DNA of 10,628 nucleotides. Origin: Candidatus Faecivivens stercoripullorum. Lineage in GTDB: Bacteria > Bacillota > Clostridia > Oscillospirales > Ruminococcaceae. The notes beneath the pieces are model-generated. The model had not been told where the DNA came from, made no database searches, and saw only the letters and a program-made list of their open reading frames with translations. Within the stretch, counting starts at the first letter, position 1. Each line of letters opens with the position of its first letter. The position numbers and the translations under genes are program-made. This document shows positions 7,707 through 10,628 of this stretch, piece after piece. The stretch lies in contig DVLW01000022.1 of the NCBI GenBank assembly GCA_018715285.1, positions 1-10,628 on the forward strand. The letters run 5' to 3'.

Positions 7707-7733
7707 GGAAATACCTGCCTTTCAAAAAATAAA

Positions 7734-8444
7734 TTATTCAGGGAGCACAAGAGTGCCAATATTTTCTCCGCTTACAGCGCGGACAATATTCTGCGGGTCG
7801 GTAAGGTCAAATACCAGCATCGGAAGATGGTTATCCTTACACATCGAAGCTGCCGTTGCATCCATAACGCCCAGTCCTTTAGCCAGAACTTCGCTGACGG
7901 TCAGGCTGTCATACTTGACGGCATCGTCAAATTTATGCGGGTCTTTATCATATACACCGTCAACCATGGTTGCCTTGAAGACAACATCAGCGTTGATTTC
8001 AGCCGCACGCAGCGAAGCCGCGGTATCGGTCGAAAAGAAGGGGTTGCCGGTTCCGCATCCGAATACCACAACACGGCCCTTTTCCAGATGACGAACAGCG
8101 CGGTTACGGATATAAGGCTCAGCGACCTGCTGCATCGAAATAGCAGTCTGCACACGGACGTCCACACCCAGATGTTCAAGCGCATCAGCAACAGCCAGCG
8201 CATTCATTGCAGTACCCAGCATACCGATATGGTCGGCACGGGTACGATCCATAGAACCGGAGCTGCGTCCTCTCCAGAAGTTGCCGCCGCCGACAACGAT
8301 GGCAATCTGTGCGCCAAGTTTAGATGCATCCCGGATTGCCTCACAGATCGGATTGATGATATCATAATTCAGTCCGAATTTCTGATCGCCGGCAAGTGCT
8401 TCACCGGACAGCTTGAGCAAAATACGGTTATATTTCAGATCCAT
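7734..8444 (-). CDS. pyrH: UMP kinase (uridylate kinase)
   Basis: PyrH phosphorylates UMP to UDP with ATP and is a hexameric member of the amino-acid-kinase fold, unrelated to eukaryotic UMP kinases. Motifs on the 236-residue form: KLSGEAL (11-17), [10 protein letters not shown] (50-59), [14 protein letters not shown] (71-84), [10 protein letters not shown] (131-140) and [13 protein letters not shown] (157-169). I chose the ATG at 8444, with AGGA 8 bases upstream, because it gives the usual short leader before KLSGE. It also lies about 30 bases after the predicted transcription start. An in-frame ATG at 8465 would add 7 residues, but its ribosome binding site would overlap the predicted start site. 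This is the first gene of the minus-strand block; rpsB and tsf, often found just upstream, are absent here. Confidence 0.97.
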   Translation of the reverse strand: MDLKYNRILLKLSGEALAGDQKFGLNYDIINPICEAIRDASKLGAQIAIVVGGGNFWRGRSSGSMDRTRADHIGMLGTAMNALAVADALEHLGVDVRVQTAISMQQVAEPYIRNRAVRHLEKGRVVVFGCGTGNPFFSTDTAASLRAAEINADVVFKATMVDGVYDKDPHKFDDAVKYDSLTVSEVLAKGLGVMDATAASMCKDNHLPMLVFDLTDPQNIVRAVSGENIGTLVLPE

Positions 8445-8482
8445 ATAGTTCTTCCTCTCAAACATACTTGTATTTCTCCCTT

Positions 8483-8511
8483 ATTTTACATGATATTTTG
8501 CATATTGTAAA
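8483..8511 (-). promoter_or_regulatory. Probable sigma-A promoter of the pyrH operon
   Basis: On the minus strand, TTTACA (8511-8506) is followed by a 17-base spacer and TAAAAT (8488-8483). Each hexamer matches the consensus at 5 of 6 positions. The predicted start near 8476 leaves a leader of about 30 bases before the pyrH ATG at 8444. The surrounding DNA is AT-rich. Confidence 0.7.
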
Positions 8512-8553
8512 GAGAAAGTTTGTAAATATTCCAAAATCGAAGCCCATCTTCCG

Positions 8554-8567
8554 GCATCGGTTGATGC
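8554..8567. repeat. Small inverted repeat between the divergent promoters
   Basis: GCATC-GGTT-GATGC forms a 5-base-pair inverted repeat midway between the -35 boxes of the pyrH and rpe promoters. Its position would suit an operator, but the repeat is short and may be chance. No protein partner can be named. Confidence 0.25.
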
Positions 8568-8581
8568 AGACCTGCCAAGGG

Positions 8582-8610
8582 TTGACCTTTTTCGGCAAAT
8601 GCAGTAGAAT
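8582..8610 (+). promoter_or_regulatory. Probable sigma-A promoter of the rpe operon
   Basis: TTGACC (8582-8587) is followed by a 17-base spacer and TAGAAT (8605-8610). A start near 8617 gives a leader of about 55 bases before rpe. An overlapping TATACT at 8610 has a 22-base spacer and is the less likely -10 box. The leader shows no recognisable riboswitch or T-box structure. Confidence 0.65.
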
Positions 8611-8671
8611 ATACTATATATTACCTCAAATCATGAGAACACTACTTCTTTTTTGAAAGGATGACTTCATA

Positions 8672-9301
8672 ATGACAATCATCTCCCCTTCCCTGCTTGC
8701 GGCTGACTTTACCCGTCTTGACCGGGAACTGGAACGAATCACCCATGGCGGCGCCCAGTGGCTGCATCTGGATGTTATGGACGGGATTTTTGTTCCCAAT
8801 ATTTCCTTTGGCATTCCTGTAATTCAGTCGCTGCGGAAGATTTCGTCTCTGACGTTTGACGTGCATCTGATGATTCAGGAACCGCTGAATTATATCCAGG
8901 CTTTTGCGGACGCTGGTGCAGATGTCCTGACTTTCCATCTGGAAAGCAGCTCTGACCCAGATGCAACAATCGAAGCCATCCATCGCTGCGGTATGAAAGC
9001 TGGTATCTCCATTAAGCCCGGTACGCCGGTCGAAACGGTTTTTCCTTATTTAAATCAGCTGGAACTGCTGCTGGTGATGAGTGTTGAGCCTGGTTTTGGC
9101 GGCCAGAAATTCATGCCGGAATGTTTGGATAAGATTCGGGCGCTGCGTCAAAAGGCTCCGGCTTTGGATATCAGCGTTGACGGCGGTATTAATGCACAGA
9201 CCGGCGCTGCATGCCGTGAAGCAGGTGCCAACGTTCTGGTTGCTGGCTCTTATGTGTTCGGAGCAGAAAACCCGGCAGCTGCAATTGCTTCCCTACAATA
9301 A
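8672..9301 (+). CDS. rpe: Ribulose-phosphate 3-epimerase
   Basis: Rpe interconverts ribulose 5-phosphate and xylulose 5-phosphate in the non-oxidative pentose phosphate pathway. It is a cytosolic metal-dependent TIM barrel. The 209 residues are slightly shorter than the usual 215-225, but all key parts are present: SPSLLAADF (5-13), HLDVMDGIFVPN (32-43), DVHLMI (63-68), MSVEPGFGGQKF (136-147) and VDGGI (169-173). Predicted metal ligands are H32, D34, H65 and D170, with D34 and D170 the acid/base pair. The ATG at 8672 follows AAAGGA (8656-8661) by 10 bases. It has its own divergent promoter and is joined to the next gene, which starts 12 bases after its stop. Confidence 0.97.
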   Translation: MTIISPSLLAADFTRLDRELERITHGGAQWLHLDVMDGIFVPNISFGIPVIQSLRKISSLTFDVHLMIQEPLNYIQAFADAGADVLTFHLESSSDPDATIEAIHRCGMKAGISIKPGTPVETVFPYLNQLELLLVMSVEPGFGGQKFMPECLDKIRALRQKAPALDISVDGGINAQTGAACREAGANVLVAGSYVFGAENPAAAIASLQ

Positions 9302-9313
9302 CAGGAGCTGACT

Positions 9314-10576
9314 ATGGGGCGTAAAATCAAGCATTATTCTTCCGGGTACCAGATTCGCCGCAAAAAACAGCGGCGGGTAATAGAAAGCGTAGTCTTTGGA
9401 TTGCTGCTGGTATTCCTGGTTTTTGTCGGGTATGCCGGCGCGCGGGCTCTCAATGAGATGCGGCTGGAACAACAGACAATTGAATCATCGGTTACACAGA
9501 CTGAAAGCTCGTTGCCGGAAAGCAGCGATTCTTCTGCCGAACGGTCTGATCTGCCATCATCCGATGTAAGTGATGAGTCCGGGGATGAAGAGTCCGTTTC
9601 AGAGGCAGAAAATACCAGTGAAGTAGAAACACTTTACACCAAATATGGCGATGCTGAAGGATGGTATGAGCCTGTAAAGGAAAATCTCTTTACACTGTAC
9701 GAAGCTGCATCTGCGGCCTATATTCCGCTTCCTGACATTCCCAAATCTGCCGATACCGAATCGCTTCAGGCTATAACGATGCCGCTGGAAACAGCGCTTT
9801 CAAGCGATGCCGTAGCAAGTTTCCTTGATGGTGTGGATACGACAAAATACAATGCGGTAGTCGTTCCGCTCAAAGACTCGGACGGTATAATCTACTATGC
9901 AACCGGCGCTTCCCTCGCCTATTCCTGCGGAGCTGTTTCCAGTCAGCAGGTCGATCTGGAAGCTGTTATCAACGCAATCAAAAGCAAAGGTCTCAAACCT
10001 GTTGCGTCTATTTACTCGCTGCATGACCATACCGCTGCCCATACAAGCTATGGAACATCCTATTTCTGGATGAACGACGGATCTACAACCTGGCTGGATG
10101 CCAAGGTTATCAACGGCGGCCAGCCGTGGATGAACCCTTATTGCAGCGCGACAATCGATTATCTGACGGCGATTGCGTCGGAACTGGATCAGGCTGGATT
10201 TGTTGATCTGATTGTTTATGGAAACCAGTACCCGGATTCTACCCTGCAGCAGAAACTCGGGCTTGGAGAAACCGGCGGTGTATCGACAACTGACCAGCTT
10301 CAGGCGGTTCTCGAAGCAATGCAGCAGGCTGCTCCCGGACTTCGGGTGGTTCCTGCCTATCAGGGCGCGTGCTATACGGAAGGCGTGAATACCCAGGTTT
10401 ATACCGCGACACCGAATGTATTCACCTTTACACCCAGCGCACCGATGATTGGAAGCGATCTTTCGATTCTCGATCTGGTAACTGCTGAGGTTTCGACATT
10501 GATGCCGGTTATCGATTCTGAAGAAGTAATCGACGGTCTGACCAGTCGCGGCATTACATCTTATATTTTGCAATAA
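9314..10576 (+). CDS. Membrane-anchored protein with degenerate glycoside-hydrolase-like (DUF4015-type) domain
   Basis: This 420-residue protein has a basic N-terminus (Arg/Lys-rich, residues 3-21) and one membrane segment at about 24-44, with a predicted cytoplasm-in topology. A Ser/Glu/Asp-rich linker follows (about 52-105), then an extracellular domain. The domain resembles the putative glycosyl-hydrolase family DUF4015: KYNAVVVPLKDSDGIIYY (178-195), then AIKSKGLKPVASIYSLHD (221-238), WMNPY (272-276), and AGFVDLIVYGNQYP (294-307). In relatives I recall, the last motif reads roughly GFDEIxFDYVRFP, so the central Asp and Arg appear lost. The hydrolase assignment rests on these remembered patterns and is moderate. 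AGGAG lies 6 bases before the ATG at 9314. It is co-transcribed with rpe; the functional link is unclear. It could be a non-catalytic wall- or polysaccharide-binding protein. Confidence 0.65.
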   Translation: MGRKIKHYSSGYQIRRKKQRRVIESVVFGLLLVFLVFVGYAGARALNEMRLEQQTIESSVTQTESSLPESSDSSAERSDLPSSDVSDESGDEESVSEAENTSEVETLYTKYGDAEGWYEPVKENLFTLYEAASAAYIPLPDIPKSADTESLQAITMPLETALSSDAVASFLDGVDTTKYNAVVVPLKDSDGIIYYATGASLAYSCGAVSSQQVDLEAVINAIKSKGLKPVASIYSLHDHTAAHTSYGTSYFWMNDGSTTWLDAKVINGGQPWMNPYCSATIDYLTAIASELDQAGFVDLIVYGNQYPDSTLQQKLGLGETGGVSTTDQLQAVLEAMQQAAPGLRVVPAYQGACYTEGVNTQVYTATPNVFTFTPSAPMIGSDLSILDLVTAEVSTLMPVIDSEEVIDGLTSRGITSYILQ

Positions 10577-10589
10577 AACACCAAAAAAT

Positions 10590-10628
10590 TACCCTGCAAT
10601 TCCCTCCCCTATCGGAGTTTGCAGGGTA
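10590..10628. terminator. Rho-independent terminator hairpin at right edge, probably bidirectional
   Basis: The 10-base arms TACCCTGCAA (10590-10599) and TTGCAGGGTA (10619-10628) pair perfectly, with an inner CTCC (10604-10607)/GGAG (10614-10617) stem. It begins 14 bases after the stop of the membrane protein gene. The plus-strand T-run, if any, lies outside the window. On the minus strand the stem is followed by AATTTTTT (10590-10583), a good tract for a transcript arriving from the right. Confidence 0.8.

Noticed and set aside
8445..8465. Alternative upstream ATG for pyrH at 8465
   Set aside because: Its ribosome binding site would overlap the predicted transcription start near 8476, and the extra 7 residues are not typical of PyrH. 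It is still possible if a promoter lies further upstream.
8617..8671. Riboswitch or T-box leader before rpe
   Set aside because: The leader is only about 55 bases and shows just a weak 4-base-pair repeat (8625-8637), with no terminator or known motif.
9800..10573. Minus-strand open frame (257 codons) opposite the hydrolase-like gene
   Set aside because: The plus-strand gene has a ribosome binding site, a membrane anchor and a family-like domain. The minus-strand product lacks recognisable features.
1..10628. Mobile elements, CRISPR arrays, tRNA or rRNA genes, toxin-antitoxin or defence genes
   Set aside because: Nearly all the sequence is covered by conserved core genes, the longest gap is under 300 bases, and I saw no repeat arrays, transposase genes or attachment sites.

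Overview
The window is a piece of a Firmicutes chromosome. The best fit is Clostridia, and the moderate GC content, ispG placed directly before polC, and the rpe-linked lipid-free membrane protein make an Oscillospirales-type (Ruminococcaceae-like) gut organism plausible; the family-level guess is inference. The key clue is the gene order pyrH-frr-uppS-cdsA-dxr-rseP-ispG-polC, which is the conserved Firmicutes block that links translation recycling, isoprenoid synthesis, phospholipid synthesis and the Gram-positive replicative polymerase PolC.

Layout. Positions 1 to about 8444 hold eight genes, all on the minus strand and tightly packed (gaps from a 1-base overlap to about 80 bases). In order of transcription they are pyrH (UMP kinase), frr (ribosome recycling factor), uppS (undecaprenyl diphosphate synthase), cdsA (CDP-diacylglycerol synthase), dxr (DXP reductoisomerase), rseP (site-2 protease), ispG (HMBPP synthase) and polC, whose 3' half runs off the left edge. 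A good sigma-A-type promoter lies just before pyrH. A second near-consensus promoter overlaps the end of rseP and could drive ispG-polC separately. A GC-rich hairpin follows cdsA inside the operon. From 8582 to the right edge the plus strand carries a divergent two-gene unit: rpe (ribulose-phosphate 3-epimerase) and a 420-residue membrane-anchored protein that looks like a degenerate DUF4015-type glycoside hydrolase. A hairpin ending at the last base closes it.

How the genes relate. dxr and ispG supply two steps of the MEP isoprenoid pathway. uppS turns the resulting C5 units into the C55 lipid carrier for cell-wall synthesis, cdsA makes the CDP-DAG precursor of phospholipids, and rseP is a membrane protease. 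pyrH and frr provide nucleotide and translation functions.

Assessment. This is mostly a core housekeeping region, and I see no mobile element, CRISPR array, RNA gene or clear new multi-gene system. The most notable single observation is in PolC: the first acidic residue of the 3'-5' exonuclease motif I (normally the Asp of DxE) reads Tyr, while the other four catalytic positions are intact. The second is the apparent loss of acidic active-site residues in the hydrolase-like protein.
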